NCBI GenBank assembly: GCA_009731375.1
Contig: BJOX01000351.1
Coordinates: 461,178-525,177 of the forward strand
DNA: 64,000 bases
Reading direction: 5' to 3'
Source: Paulinella micropora
Lineage: Eukaryota; Cercozoa; Imbricatea; Euglyphida
Each line of letters opens with the position of its first letter. Position 1 is the first letter of the stretch. This document shows, one piece after another, positions 1-11,005 of the stretch. The position numbers and the translations under genes were made by a program. Under the pieces are notes generated by a model. The model was not told the origin of the DNA, made no database searches, and worked only from the letters and a program-made list of their open reading frames with translations.

Positions 1-21
1 ATATTATTAAGCCAAAAATTC

Positions 22-41
22 GTTGCGGATTTATCCGCAAC
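22..41. terminator. Short perfect hairpin beyond the 3' end of the 60-419 gene
   Basis: A 9-bp perfect inverted repeat (GTTGCGGAT / ATCCGCAAC) with a 2-nt loop lies 18 bp past the stop of the minus-strand gene at 60-419. Hairpins at gene 3' ends mark transcript ends in some giant viruses. A similar role here is inference. Confidence 0.35.
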
Positions 42-59
42 ATTCTGGGTAGGTTTCCC

Positions 60-419
60 CTACCCTAAGAATTCTAGGCATATAACAATTCTTCCCGCTA
101 AATTTCCTGTATCAATATTTCCGCTGTCAGTTTCAAGGACTTTAAATGTATATTGCCCGTCTGACCATCCAACGACACCTAAATTATAACTGAGGTTTGA
201 AATGTTTGCTATATTACTATCTGCAAATGTGCCAATAATTCCAATTCTGTCCATATAAAGAATTCTGGTTTTTGTCTCTGATTTGTCGTTCAAGTAGTGA
301 ATAAATTTTACATTCATTTTGGTTGGTGTGAAAGACATCTGAATATTTTTATTAAATGTTTTTCTTCCCACAAAATCATTGCTCAGAAAAATAATCTTTT
401 GGTATTTGTGCTCCGACAT
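60..419 (-). CDS. Hypothetical small protein of element A, possibly virion-associated
   Basis: An ATG-started ORF of 119 codons on the strand that also carries the fibre gene. I do not recognise a catalytic motif. The protein is rich in beta-prone hydrophobic and polar residues, and ends in a short hydrophobic tail (VICLEFLG). No signal peptide or membrane segment is visible. It sits downstream of the fibre gene on the same strand, so a structural role is possible but unproven. A terminator-like hairpin follows its stop, and AT-rich DNA (ATATAATATATAATATAT) lies just upstream of its start, fitting a promoter. Confidence 0.5.
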   Translation of the reverse strand: MSEHKYQKIIFLSNDFVGRKTFNKNIQMSFTPTKMNVKFIHYLNDKSETKTRILYMDRIGIIGTFADSNIANISNLSYNLGVVGWSDGQYTFKVLETDSGNIDTGNLAGRIVICLEFLG

Positions 420-874
420 ACTATATAATATATAATATATAAAAAAATGATTTTAATATTCTTGTTTATGTGCTCTGCTATTTCGAGGACTGCCTGCGAC
501 TTTTAATCACGGGTAAGCGGAAAAAATGAAAGTTGTCTTTATTGTGTTCAAAAAGGAATAGAAACTAAGTTTAAATGTGTGTATAAGCCGATGAGTGATT
601 GGTGTGTTAGTTTTGATGAAGCCATTCCTTTAATATGTTCGGGTAGTGATGCTTCTTGGTATAAAATACACTTATATGAATGCTCACTTCTTTGAACTAG
701 AAGGTGATGGAAGGCAAATTCCTATGAGTAAAGTCAAAATTCCGACATAAATGTTAGCAACCTCACAAGGTAGGTTCTTTTCAGATAGCCTCACGATGCA
801 AAGGGTTATAATGGCAATAATGATACCCATTTGAAATAAGTATGTAATAAGTCGGCTGTCGGTCGGTCTGTTTT
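420..874. other. Spacer between small gene and fibre, with a weak plus-strand ORF
   Basis: The first 30 bases are an AT-rich promoter-like stretch for the minus-strand gene at 60-419. A plus-strand open stretch at about 507-693 encodes roughly 60 residues with four or five cysteines (including CLYC) and two DWC/SWY-type aromatic patches, but has only an internal ATG. It could be an exon or the remnant of a small Cys-rich gene. Nothing else is recognised. Confidence 0.25.
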
Positions 875-3800
875 TTATACAACAACAATTCCAGTTATCT
901 TCCAATTCGTGCTTAGTTCTACTTCAAGAACACGAGACTTTAATTCGGGAGTTAGTTCGCCATCCATATCCATAATAGGCGGTGGTCTGTGAAGTCTAGT
1001 TGTATTATTAGACCTTAGGGAAAACGACTGCTCGGATTTCTGCTCATTGGTTTGCGTGGTCTTGTAATATATTAAGTAAAGTTTTATTTTCTTTTTCTAA
1101 ATTATTGATCGTATCAATAGATGTAGCTACCTTTTCCGTTAGATGTTGAAAAGCACTGACTAATATTGGTATAAAATCTGTAAATGTTATGCCTTCAAGG
1201 TAGCCAACTCCATCGTCTGCTTTTATTCCGCTTTCAGAACAAATTCAGGAAATATTTTTTTAACCTCGTTGGCAATAAATCCGTGGTTATTTTTTTCTTT
1301 CTTTTTGTCCGTTTTCAAATAATATGAACAACAATTTATTTTCATTAATTTCTCACAGCATTCACCACATTCTAATGTTTTAATATCTGATTTTAATCGC
1401 CTGTTGGATGTTTGTCCAAGCTCCGTTAAGCGGAACATAATTATAACTACCAGAAGGCTCGCCTGTAGAGTTTGAAGTAGTCCAAGCATGAAGCAAATCA
1501 GTTGTAGAAACAATTATACCATAATCTGAATATCCTCCCGATTTCAAAAATATTTGTGGGTCATTAGTAGAACTTGGTCTTTGTCTTATTGTTAAAGAAC
1601 CGCTGGATGTTGTTGGAAGAGTTAATATTGAAGAACAACTTATAGCACTCTGAGCATAGATAACTCCACTTCCCCTCGCATAAAAATTTAAGTCTTGATT
1701 GGTATTGCTTCCCGTAGCATATATTGAATTATAACCAAAACCAACTCCCTGTGTCCCGTTGCTGTGTCTGAATTCAACACCGCCAGAGGCTTGACCAAGA
1801 TTGGCTGTGACATATAATCCGACTGGTGTAGCATGAGACCCACTTCTTGCTTCTCCTCTTATATCTGCCGTACTATTAACAACAGATATGCCTGCATTTG
1901 CGGTCATTGCCCCCGTATTGCTTATGTTCATCGCCTCGCTAAATGCTATGACTCATCCAAGTGATACTCCGGATTTGTAGTTAAAAGCAAGTTTATCACT
2001 CATTTTGTATATTTGAAAGTTTGAGCCCGGGTCACTTGATTTCCAGCCACCACCCTCCCAATAACTATCACAACTTAAAGCAATATTGTCCTGACTATAA
2101 TTCAATAATTGGAATGTGGGATAAACTGATGTATGAACAAATGCTTGAATATGTGGCCCATTCGCATTTCCTTCTGTTCCATGTAATTCTAAGCCACCAG
2201 TTGCTCCTACTCCTTTCGTTGTTCTGCCTATGATTATCGGTTTGCCTAGTGCTGTTGTTATTTTATCACTCGTTGTTAATGTTGTTGTTGATATTCCCGC
2301 ATTCGCGGTTATTAATCCTGTTGTAGTGAGTGCTCCATTAATATTAACAAATCTCTGGTTAAAATCACCACCGATGAGAGGTGTGCTGGTTCCCGAAATA
2401 TCAATAAAAAAGTTGATAACTTGATGTATTATTTAATTCCGCACTATAACCAAGATATACACAATATGAAGCAGTCCCGCTAGAACTGGATGCAGTATCC
2501 ATTCCTATTGCCGTATTATGACTTCCTGTCGTAGTATTACTTAATGCGTAAGCTCCGATTGCTGTATTGCGGTTTCCTAATGTATTATTGACCCCTGCCA
2601 CTGCTCCTATGAAAGTATTTTCTTCTGCGGTCGTGGAAAGTTTTCCAGCCGTATAACCAACAAAAAGATTGTAAAACCATCCTGTATTAATACCTGCTTG
2701 GTATAATCCTATATAAAGATTGGTAGTCGTATCAGTGCTACTAATTCTATTAGTTCCTAATGTTAATGAGCTTAATGTTGCTAATCCTGATGTCGTTAAT
2801 GTGGTCGTAGTTCCCAGCATTTGCTTTAATTTCATGGCTAAATGTCTTGGTGCCTGCTATGGACTGGTCTGTTGTTAGTTTCACATTTTGTAAGTCTAAT
2901 GTATCTACATAACTTTTGTTTGCCCCGTCCGTTGCTAATGTAGGAGTTGCTAAATTTATAATTTTTTTGTGATTCAAACTTAATGTTGAACCTGATGCGG
3001 TTATAATTAAAGTATCACCTGAATATAACTCTACATACGAACCAGTTATTGTATCGGATAATAAGTCGCTGTTGCTGTTTTTTGTGCTGCAATCATTCCT
3101 ATTTTTGTATCAAAGGCTATGCCGATACCATCAAAAGAAGTAGGATTGAATGAACCACTTACTTCTAAAGTTGATGTAAATTTTTTATTTCCTGCTATTG
3201 TTTGGTCTCCTGTTAGTTTAACAACCGAACTATCAACTGCGAGAGTAGTGAGATTAATTCAATTATATGTAGAAACCCCTGTAGCAAAACCCCCCATATT
3301 TAGTGCTCCTGCCATATTAATGGTGCCGTCTAATCTAAGAAAGGGTGAAGCAGTGTTTCTCCATTGTCCTGTGCTATAAATAAGCAGTTGATTGTCTGAT
3401 GCTGTTGTTATTGTTACATCACTCAAAGCATCTATTGACTTATTACCTATTCTAGTCTGTATTAGCTCTCGCGGTGGTGTAATATAAATTTGTTCCCTTT
3501 TTTAAGTCTGCGGTTGTTTTAGCTGTGAGCCGTGTGTCAAAGTCTGTATTTGCTCTTGCCGTCGTATAATATAAATTTGTTCCCTCTTTTAAGTCTGCGG
3601 TTGTTTTAGCTGTGAGCCGTATGTCAAAGTCTGTATTAGCCCTTGCGGTGGTGTAATATAAATTTGTTCCCTCTTTTAAGTCTGCGGTTGTTTTATTAGA
3701 AAATCTTGTGTCAAACCTTCCATCAGTATAGTATAAATTGGTGCCTTCTTTTAAGTCTGCGGTCGTTTTTGATAAAAGCCTAGCATCAAAATCTGTATTT

Positions 3801-4362
3801 GCTCTCACTGTGATATAGTATAGATTTGTTCCTTCTTTTAAGTCAGCGGTCGTTTTTGATAAAAGCCTAGCATCAACATCTGTATTTGCTCTCGCTGTGG
3901 TATAGTATATAGATTTGTTCCTTCTTTTAAGTCAGCGGTTGATTTTGATAAAAGCCTAGCATCAAAATCTGTATGTGCTCTCGCTGTGGTATAGTATAGA
4001 TTTGTTCCTTCTTTTAAGTCAGCAGTCGTTTTTAATAAAAGCCTAGCATCAAACCTACCATCAGTATAATATAGATTAGTGCCCTCTTTTAAGTCAGAGG
4101 TTGATTTGTTAGACAATGTTGTATCAAATCGTCCAACGGTATAATATAAATTACTACCTTCTTTTATGTCAGTTGTTGATTTTAAAGTGAGACATGTATC
4201 AAATCGCCCGTCAGTATAATAAAGATTTATCGGGTCGGCATCTTCTGGCACTCTGTCTGTATTTAAGTCTACTATGTTCGTGTTCGTTAAGTCTAAGTTT
4301 GCGATTGATAGGCTGTCTGCGGCGATTTCATTCAAGCCTAAGAGCGACTTGAAGTTCGACAT
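875..4362 (-). pseudogene. Phage-type fibre protein with C-terminal S74 intramolecular chaperone domain (frameshifted)
   Basis: The start ATG at 4362 follows an AT-rich divergent promoter region. From the N terminus come a short anchor (SNFKSLLGLNE), then about nine 29-residue repeats with the core TTADLKEGTNLYYT (about 3.45-4.3 kb), a stretch with 'INLATPTLATDGANKSYVD' as in phage tail fibres, and YadA-head-like NTAIGAYAL repeats (about 2.4-2.6 kb). The C terminus has an S74-type domain with SDIKTL, GFIANEVKKIFPEFV and DDGVGYLEGI, then a coiled-coil helix and a short tail ending at 875. S74 domains assist trimerisation and then cut themselves off. At least five frame changes (for example near 1,400, 1,225 and 1,045) break the frame. 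The likely role is host recognition at the capsid surface. Total about 1,160 codons if continuous. Confidence 0.8.
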
Positions 4363-4437
4363 ATTATATTAATTATTAAATAATTAATTTTATTTTTGTT
4401 AAATTATAGTAACAAAGATTAAAAGCATATCTAAATT
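4363..4437. promoter_or_regulatory. Divergent AT-rich promoter region between fibre and the 174-aa gene
   Basis: Only 75 bp separate the start codons of the minus-strand fibre and the plus-strand 174-aa gene. The stretch is about 85% A+T with TTAATTATTAAATAATTAAT, so it must hold both promoters. No specific factor site can be named. Confidence 0.4.
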
Positions 4438-4962
4438 ATGCCGTCAAAGGAAGCATCAAAGGAAAATTGGAAGAAGGCTGTTCAAGCAAATAGAGAAAAT
4501 GCTGAACGGCGAAAGGACGAATGGGCTCGCGAACGGCTCCGCAAGAAGGGGGAACTGAAAGATAATACCATAGATGAAATAATTGAAACTGATGCTGAGT
4601 TAGGTGTTGCTAAGGAAATACTGGCAAAACCCCAAATCATAGAAGACGAGAGCGACAGCGACAGCGATAGCGAAATCGATATGTCTGAGGCTATTGCAAA
4701 TCATATGCTTAGAAAGATAAGAAAGAATGCTAAAAAGCCTAAGAAGAAAACCGCAAAGAAAGCACCACCACCCAAGAAGCAAGAGGAAAGTGAAGAAGAA
4801 GAAGAAAGTGATAATGAAGAAAGCGAAGATTATGAAACAACAGGAGGAAAACAGCGAGGCGGCAAAAAACGAAGTGAAAAACTATCAGTCAATGTATATA
4901 ACAATACACCAAAGAGTAAAGAAAAAAGTAAGGAAGCAGAAAAGATATTTTTGAAATTCTAA
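4438..4962 (+). CDS. Highly charged hypothetical protein upstream of integrase
   Basis: A 174-codon ORF with ATG start and TAA stop, 7 bp ahead of the integrase start, probably co-transcribed with it. The N-terminal 40 residues are helical and basic. The middle alternates an acidic Ser/Asp run (SDSDSDSEID) with Lys/Pro-rich stretches (KKPKKKTAKKAPPPKK), followed by an acidic run (EESEEEEESDNEESED) and a basic tail. This is probably largely disordered and nucleic-acid associated. No family is recognised. The ORF is intact, in contrast to its neighbours. Confidence 0.6.
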   Translation: MPSKEASKENWKKAVQANRENAERRKDEWARERLRKKGELKDNTIDEIIETDAELGVAKEILAKPQIIEDESDSDSDSEIDMSEAIANHMLRKIRKNAKKPKKKTAKKAPPPKKQEESEEEEESDNEESEDYETTGGKQRGGKKRSEKLSVNVYNNTPKSKEKSKEAEKIFLKF

Positions 4963-4969
4963 ATTATCA

Positions 4970-5984
4970 ATGGATAACAAACACAAAACTAGTCATATCA
5001 ATGCACAGGATAAATATACACAACTAGAAGATACTCCGAAAGGCGAACCAACAGACGAAGAAAAAAAAGATACAGCACAGGAAATATTTCAGCAGACAAA
5101 GCCCAGAACAAGGGGCACAACAGTATGGGCAGATAAAGTTTTAGATATGGTAAATATTGATTTAATGGATATGACAAAAGTCGCAACAAAAAATAAAAAT
5201 TATAATTTTGCTTTGATTTGGATTGATATTCATAGTCGGTATGCTTATGCAGTCCCGTTAAAAAATATGTTTTCAACTACGGTCTTAGAAGCACTTAAAA
5301 AACTACCAAAGCCCAAGGCATTTATCTCAGACAGCGGTGGTGAATTTAAAAAAGGGTGCGGTTGGAGAATGGATGGATAATAAAGGTATTAATCATTTTA
5401 AGATTGAAGTGGGAGCATAATTCATTAGGTATTGTTGATAGATTTGTAAGAACTCTACGAGAACAACTCCATATTATATGGGCTTATAATGGCAACTTTG
5501 ATTGGATAAATTACATTGAAGATATGGTTTATTATTACAACAAAAGAAGCACTCAACTATTAAGGCTTCACCACTTGAAGTATTTAACGGCACTGATACT
5601 AACAAGCAAGAACATTATGTAGATAAGAATTTATTTGATTTCAAAGAAGGAGACAAGGTAAGAAAACTTAACAAAAAGCACATATTAGAAAAGGGCGGTA
5701 AGACTTGGAGCAAACAAATATATAAACTAAAAGGCCGTAGGGGCTACAGATTATATTAACGAATGATGAAGTTGTGCCACCAAGGAACTTATTAAAGACC
5801 GAGGCAGACGAAGAAGACACTAAACCGGACAACACAAAAGACGAACCGGATATTAATAAAGAATAAAAAAAAATTAACAAAAGAAAAACAAACAAAGCAT
5901 TTACTGAACAGAGAAGACATTAACTCAGCCAACATAAGAACGAGCGATAGAGTCCGTAAGAAAAAAGAAATTTTGGACTTATAG
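4970..5984 (+). pseudogene. Polinton-type integrase (rve family), frameshifted
   Basis: The N-terminal half is open from ATG 4970 to about 5350. It shows the first catalytic Asp in NIDLMDM and the second in ISDSGGEF. After a frame change come HNSLGIVDRFVRTLRE (third acidic position), a YYYNKRKHSTIKASP motif typical of retroviral-type integrases, and a C-terminal WSKQIYKLKGRRGYRL module. After one more shift the C terminus reads RTSDRVRKKKEILDL and stops at 5984. The enzyme would join element ends to host DNA. The third catalytic residue appears as Asp rather than the usual Glu. At least four frame changes are needed to follow it. The 3' end overlaps the convergent gene by a few bases. Confidence 0.85.
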
Positions 5985-6500
5985 TGGTTCTCGTCTGTCC
6001 ACACATAACTTAGTAATATAAGGCACCCTATCCAAAGTGTAATAATTCTTCAAAGCCGACCACGAATGGAATACTCTGACAACATTGTCGTTAACAATCG
6101 CCACGAAATACAAATCTGGCTCCCCTGGGCAGATCATATCTATGGCCTCAACTCTTGTCGCATCTTGGGCATCTGCCTCAGCATAAATAGCATTTGGCTT
6201 ATTGTGGTCTTTGCTGAATGACACATAGCATTTTTTGCCCTCCTTATACTTAGAAGGTGACTTTGCCTTGGACTTCTTTGAATTGACTAGGTCAAAAGGA
6301 CTGCTCGCATTTCCCTGCTTACCCTCAGTGACCGCCTGATGTTTCTGGTCGGCTGGAACAGCGCCTTCGGTTGGTGCTGGCTCAGTAGGTGCAGGCTCTT
6401 GGACAGGCTCAGTAGGTGCAGGCTCTTGGACAGGCTCAGTAGGTGCTGGCTCAGACCCTGGCTCAGGAGCGGGAGCGGTGGTCTTCTTTTTCGGGCATCG
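5979..6500 (-). CDS. Proline-rich hypothetical protein with EPAPTEPVQ repeats
   Basis: About 175 codons convergent with the integrase, overlapping its last bases. The N-terminal third is a low-complexity linker of repeated EPAPTEPVQ units. The rest, from about residue 75, is a compact-looking domain containing YKEGKKCYVSFSKDHNK, DATRVEAIDMICPGEP and YITKLCVDRREPL. The exact start is uncertain: an ATG lies one base out of frame near 6,495 (ATGCCCGAAAAAG), where one fewer C would give MPKKKTTAP. I recognise no family. The tethered-domain layout might suit a virion or DNA-bound protein. Confidence 0.55.
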   Translation of the reverse strand, partial: RCPKKKTTAPAPEPGSEPAPTEPVQEPAPTEPVQEPAPTEPAPTEGAVPADQKHQAVTEGKQGNASSPFDLVNSKKSKAKSPSKYKEGKKCYVSFSKDHNKPNAIYAEADAQDATRVEAIDMICPGEPDLYFVAIVNDNVVRVFHSWSALKNYYTLDRVPYITKLCVDRREPL

Positions 6501-6501
6501 C

Positions 6502-6543
6502 CTACCCACACATAAAAAAAGCACAAAAAATATGTGTGGGTAG
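6502..6543. repeat. 13-bp perfect inverted repeat with A-rich loop
   Basis: CTACCCACACATA (6502-6514) and TATGTGTGGGTAG (6531-6543) form a perfect stem around a 16-nt A-rich loop, between two minus-strand genes. It lies downstream of the 6732-7230 gene and at the very start of the proline-rich gene, so it could be a terminator or an operator. Confidence 0.45.
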
Positions 6544-6731
6544 TGCCTGATAGCCGTTCAATGTATTCTATGCCTATCCGTATGCCTATCAGTGCTTTTT
6601 TTATCAAAAAAACATAATTATGCATTTTTTACAATAAAATCAATTATTATATTGTCTTATGTGAGTGTGTGCCGTGTTGCTTGAGGAGAGGTGAGCGGGT
6701 AGGCAGGCACCACAAACACAAACAAGAACAC

Positions 6732-7230
6732 TTATAAACTTAATTCCATACTAGTGCTACTATTGCCTCCTTTGTTTTCTACATTGCTGACTTTTGGGAC
6801 ATAGTCAATATATTTTATAAAAGGTTGGTTAAATGATAGTGCTTCTTTTTCTATGCTGTCGTGTATCTTTTTGAGAACCTCGCCCTTGTATTCCTTTTTG
6901 TTTTCATTATACCACACCATAAAAATCTTTCTTTCCTTTTCAATCTTCCTCCATCCTCTTCTTTCTCTTCAAATTAAATCGCTTATCCTTCTCCACATTT
7001 ATACTTTCCTTATTGAGCCTATTCAACATCTTATCAATGGCTTTTATTTTGACTTGGTCTGGTTTCTTTCGTTCAACCATCAATTCAATTTCTTTATCCA
7101 TTTTGTTTATTCTTTCCTCACATCTTATCTTAGCCAATTTAAGGTTTGCTTTGCTTTCCTTATTAGTTTCAAATATATCAATCCAGTCCTCAACACTTCT
7201 ATCTTCTAAGGGAACGAGGTTCTCACTCAT
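6732..7230 (-). CDS. Coiled-coil hypothetical protein of element A (one frameshift)
   Basis: The ATG at 7230 opens 96 codons rich in Lys/Glu heptads (LKLAKIRCEERINKMDKEIE), predicted as a long coiled coil. A frame change near 6,940 joins this to a 62-codon C-terminal part (NENKKEYKGEVLKKIHD ... GGNSSTSMELSL) that stops at 6732. Together about 160 residues. No family is recognised. It lies between the polymerase and the proline-rich gene on the same strand, so all three may be transcribed in one direction. Confidence 0.5.
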
Positions 7231-7647
7231 TATGGTGTGGGATAATGCGGTAATGCGGTGGTGCGGTTCTGCGGTTCTGCGGTTCTGCGGTTCTGCGGCA
7301 CCTTTTCAACCGCACACTTTTACTGGATGCTGATAATTATTTTTCCTTTTGCTGGTCTTTGGTCTACTTTGATGGCCTTTGTTGTTGTTCTGGAATGTTC
7401 TTTTTGTCCTGATTGTCCGCTTTTGCGGTAAATTTGTTAGCAACTTAAACCCTAGTATGGTGAGATTGTTCATTCGTAGTTATGCTTTGATTTAGTTTTT
7501 CTCACAGAGATTGTCATCCCTAGCATAATTACTAGGTTGTGGTAGTTGTCCCCGTGGTGTCGGTGGTTCAATTCCCATATACCTCAGTCTTTGATGTTAG
7601 GAGCATGACATCTCTTTTTCGTTTGAGAATTTTTTTTATATTTTTTT
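7231..7647. other. Spacer with an 8-bp tandem repeat
   Basis: Positions about 7255-7300 carry four to five copies of TGCGGTTC. The remainder is AT-rich with no convincing ORF. A TΨC-like GGTTCAATTCC at about 7565 does not fold into a tRNA. Confidence 0.4.
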
Positions 7648-10600
7648 TTATTTAAACCCATAATGCAGTGTAGAGATATGGTTCTCTTTAATCGGCTGTA
7701 TTACTCTTTTTGTGTAAGTAAATGAAAATATATTTTTCAAATGTTCGGAGGTAATCGTTTTGTCTTTTTTGTTCCTCGTAATTTTGCTGTGGTTGTGTAT
7801 TGCTACATTTCCATTCTCAGCCACATTCTTTGCTATGTGCTTTTCTCCTTTTGTCTCCAATAATGCTTCTAATTCCTCATGTGCTTTCTTTGATAGTTCT
7901 TCGTCCTTTATTCCCAGACCATTGCTTATCACACTAAACATATTTACCAAGTTCAGTTTCCTGCAAGTGTCGTAGTTCATAGAAAGGCCTTTCAGTTTCA
8001 TCTATGTTGTGCCGTCGTTTAGTATGTAGCCGTAGGACTTAGGCCCCGAGCCCACAAATGTAGTCATCATTCTGCTTACTTTTGTCTTTTTGTCTATTAG
8101 TTCGTCTGTCCATTGTCCTAATAAGTCACCTGTCGGTATTGTTGTCTGTCCTTGTTTTTCATCAACTGAATATATTATGCTGCCTGTGTCTTGATATAAT
8201 ACCCTGTCTCCCAATCTATCCATCATATCATACAATCTCATTTGTGCGTGTGCTGTTGTGAATAAAGCTACACATATGTTTGTGTTGTAAGGGTCTGACA
8301 CTTTTTCGGGGTGTAGATTGTAGGATAGTTCAAGGCATTCTTTATTTATCATATTGATTGAGATTTCGTTTATGTCTGTCATTTAGTATTTTGTATAATT
8401 CTGCCTCACTCCTGACGATTGTTGTCTGTGTCTTGTTGCTTCGTTGTGCAAACTTTCCCCATAGTGAATTCAGACATAGCTTTGCGACTGCCCTCCTTCC
8501 TTCATTCTTTTCTATTTTGCTTTTGTCCAACTTAATACCTATCTTTTCCTCATAGTCCTTTATGTAATTGTCTTTTTGTTCCTCCGTTTCCACATTTGAC
8601 GGGTAGCCACTTGCCTCTTGCTTTACTTGTAAAAAGGTTTCATGTAGTCTTTGAATAGGGTTGTTGTCTGTTGTTCCCAGTGCCACACCTCATAAACTTT
8701 AATAATATTATAACCTTTTTCCATTGTTTTATAAATGAGTGGTGTTGCCCAAGTGCCTGTGAGTGCCCTCTCTGTGTCGTCGTGCTGACATTTGTACTGT
8801 AACCTTTCCTTTCCACACTTATTACATAAATAATACATCATCTTGCCCCTATCTTGACAGGGTAGGACAGGGTGAATTAGTCCCCTAGGCGGTAGCATTT
8901 TTACTTTGGCTAATCCAAATGCTGTCTTTTGCTTATCATTTGTAATGCATGTGTGCTTTTGATTACCTTATGATGTCCGAGAGGGTAGGGGTCATAAAAC
9001 ATAACAGACGGATAGAGGGAGCATATGTCTATGTATTTGGCGTATTGTTGTTCATTCATTGCCCTCTAATATAAAGATAGAGCATTTGTCCTTCCCCCAA
9101 ACATCGCGTGCCGTGGGTTGATTGTCTCTTGCTCCATTAATGTCTCTTCTATGTGCCTTTTGAATTCCTGCCTTACTCTTATTCTGTTCCACTTACAACC
9201 CCATATTGTTATTAAATTATTCACTTCCTCGTGTTGCTTTATTAAAGTTTCCTGTCGTTTTGTTTCCTTGTATAATTGTCCAAATGTCTTATTAACAGAT
9301 AGCTCTTTATTCATTTGATTGCAGTCATAACACTCAGGACACCCGTGCCAGTAGCACCCATGAAACTCATATGCAGTTTTTGTCTTCGGGTCATATCTGT
9401 CTAAGTATGCTTTACCAACTCCATTTAAATATATCATTTTTTCTTTTCCATTTAATCCGTGCTGTATTATTGTATTGTCTTTCTTCTCTCTGTATGATAG
9501 CCACTCCACACACATACGGCTCATTTTTGCTTTGTCTGTTCTGTGTGTTGGTATGACTGCTATGCTATCTGTCTGCATATAAATTGCTTTATATAATGCC
9601 ATACAGGTAGATGCGATGGTTGTGTATTGGAATGGGTCTATGCCGAATTCTAGAAAACTCTCTCTAAATTTCATACACCCCCTTCTCAATATATCCACAT
9701 CACTATGACAATATGCTTCCATTTCTTTTTTGAAATCAAACACTTTGTCCTTTTGTTCTTCATACCATTTCAAAAATTCTTGTCGTTTATGTTTTGAAAA
9801 TGTGTTGTAGCCGTAATAGTTCTTGTCTGGTATAGCGCCTACATAATTTTGATTTGCCTCAGTATTGAAAAAATCCTTTCTTTAATTCATCTAAACCAAA
9901 AGTTTCAGGGAAATCAGATAGAGGCATAGTTAGGAAAGAAAGACTATCAATAAATCTAATCTTGCCAAACACATCTACCTCAGGGAGGCCACATAAATAT
10001 TTTATATTACTAGCAAACACATCTACCTCAGGGAGGCCACATAAATATTTTATGACACCGGCCTCCTCGTGCAATGTATTTGCCAGTTCGTCCTGTATCC
10101 TGCGACCCTTCCTTATCTGTTCGTATTTGATGTGCTTCTCTATCTTGGGTGTTTCTACAACGATAGCCCTTGCCAGACATATGTTGTCGTCGTTGTTTAT
10201 TTGTATCACTCCTTTCTTTTTGTATATGTCCTCCTGTGTTATTGCTTTCAATCTAGCCCCTCCCTCTGGCATCCTTACTCCCATAAAATTGAAATCAATT
10301 GATTACATTGTTGCCCCTTCCTCATCCATCCACACTTCGTCGTTTGATTGTAAAATCTTTGTAAGTCTTTCTAATATGTCTTGTAAGTCAAAGTCTTTTA
10401 CTTTTACGAGTTCATTTTTTGTTTCTACATTCCACGACTCTGGAATAGCCGATATCCTTACTTGTATTTTGTCGTTTGGTTTATATAAAGACTTAAATCA
10501 TCTACGATTGTGCCAATCATTTTTATAATATCTTCCAACGAAATATTTTAACCTTTTGAGAAAAGTTTTTACATTATACAATGACTGCCCCACTGGTAAA

Positions 10601-10689
10601 TCGTTTTTTATGTCTTGTCGTATTAATTTATAACCATTGAAGTCTATGACATTTGGTTCTTCCCTTTTTCGTTCGCTTCTTTCAGGCAT
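7648..10689 (-). pseudogene. Protein-primed DNA polymerase B of element A (degenerate)
   Basis: Fragments in several frames follow each other in polymerase order from ATG 10689. They are an N-terminal region with GVIQINNDDNICLARAIVV, the FIDSLSFLTMPLSDFPETFG block, exonuclease motif III YCHSDVDIL, a CYWHGCPEC zinc-like motif, palm motif A DICSLYPSVMFY (about 8,990-9,030), motif B KLCLNSLWGKF, motif C, and the C-terminal SFTYTKR block. Motif C reads DTGS instead of DTDS, removing a metal-binding Asp. The N-terminal exonuclease motifs I and II are deleted: the N-terminal region jumps straight to the FIDSL block through a 48-bp tandem duplication. The domain matches DNA_pol_B_2 by motif. This copy cannot make active enzyme. 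Confidence 0.85.
9967..10053. repeat. 48-bp-period duplication inside the dead polymerase
   Basis: A 39-base exact repeat starts at 9967 and again at 10015 (core CATCTACCTCAGGGAGGCC), giving a 16-residue protein duplication (KYLCGLPEVDVFASNI) at the deletion junction. Confidence 0.85.
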
Positions 10690-10738
10690 ATAGATATATT
10701 TATTTTATTTTTGAAAAAATCAAAACCTTAATATAACA

Positions 10739-10948
10739 ATGTCAAGCATAGACTACGGGGGGCAAACTTGGAACCTTGACAAGCTCACAGAACAGGGCAT
10801 ACAATACCAAATACTGCAAAACAAGCTCTATGTAAAAAAACCAAACGACAAGAGGTTTTATGACATAACAACACCAAGAGGGGCACTACCAAACCCAGAG
10901 CAATATGTCGTGGAATCAAATAGATATAAATATTTTATTTATATATAA
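10739..10948 (+). CDS. Small conserved Polinton protein, paralogue of 32744 gene
   Basis: A 69-codon ORF divergent from the polymerase with only 49 bp between starts. It shares a spaced pattern with the element B protein at 32744: Y-x-G, then LD-x-L, Y-x-I, LY-x-K-P and Y-x-I-x-TP. The match across two distinct elements argues that it is a real gene. Function unknown. The last residues (RYKYFIYI) run into AT-rich DNA and may not be original. Confidence 0.6.
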   Translation: MSSIDYGGQTWNLDKLTEQGIQYQILQNKLYVKKPNDKRFYDITTPRGALPNPEQYVVESNRYKYFIYI

Positions 10949-11005
10949 ATATATATTATATCTTTAACATAAAATTTATATCATTTTTCATAGTGCGATA
11001 TTTAG

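Noticed and set aside
684-905. 73-aa minus-strand ORF with a hydrophobic segment
   Set aside because: It overlaps the end of the fibre gene in another frame and has no start context or homologue in element B.
7540-7590. tRNA-like GGTTCAATTCC
   Set aside because: The flanking bases do not form a T stem, and no acceptor or anticodon arm fits upstream.
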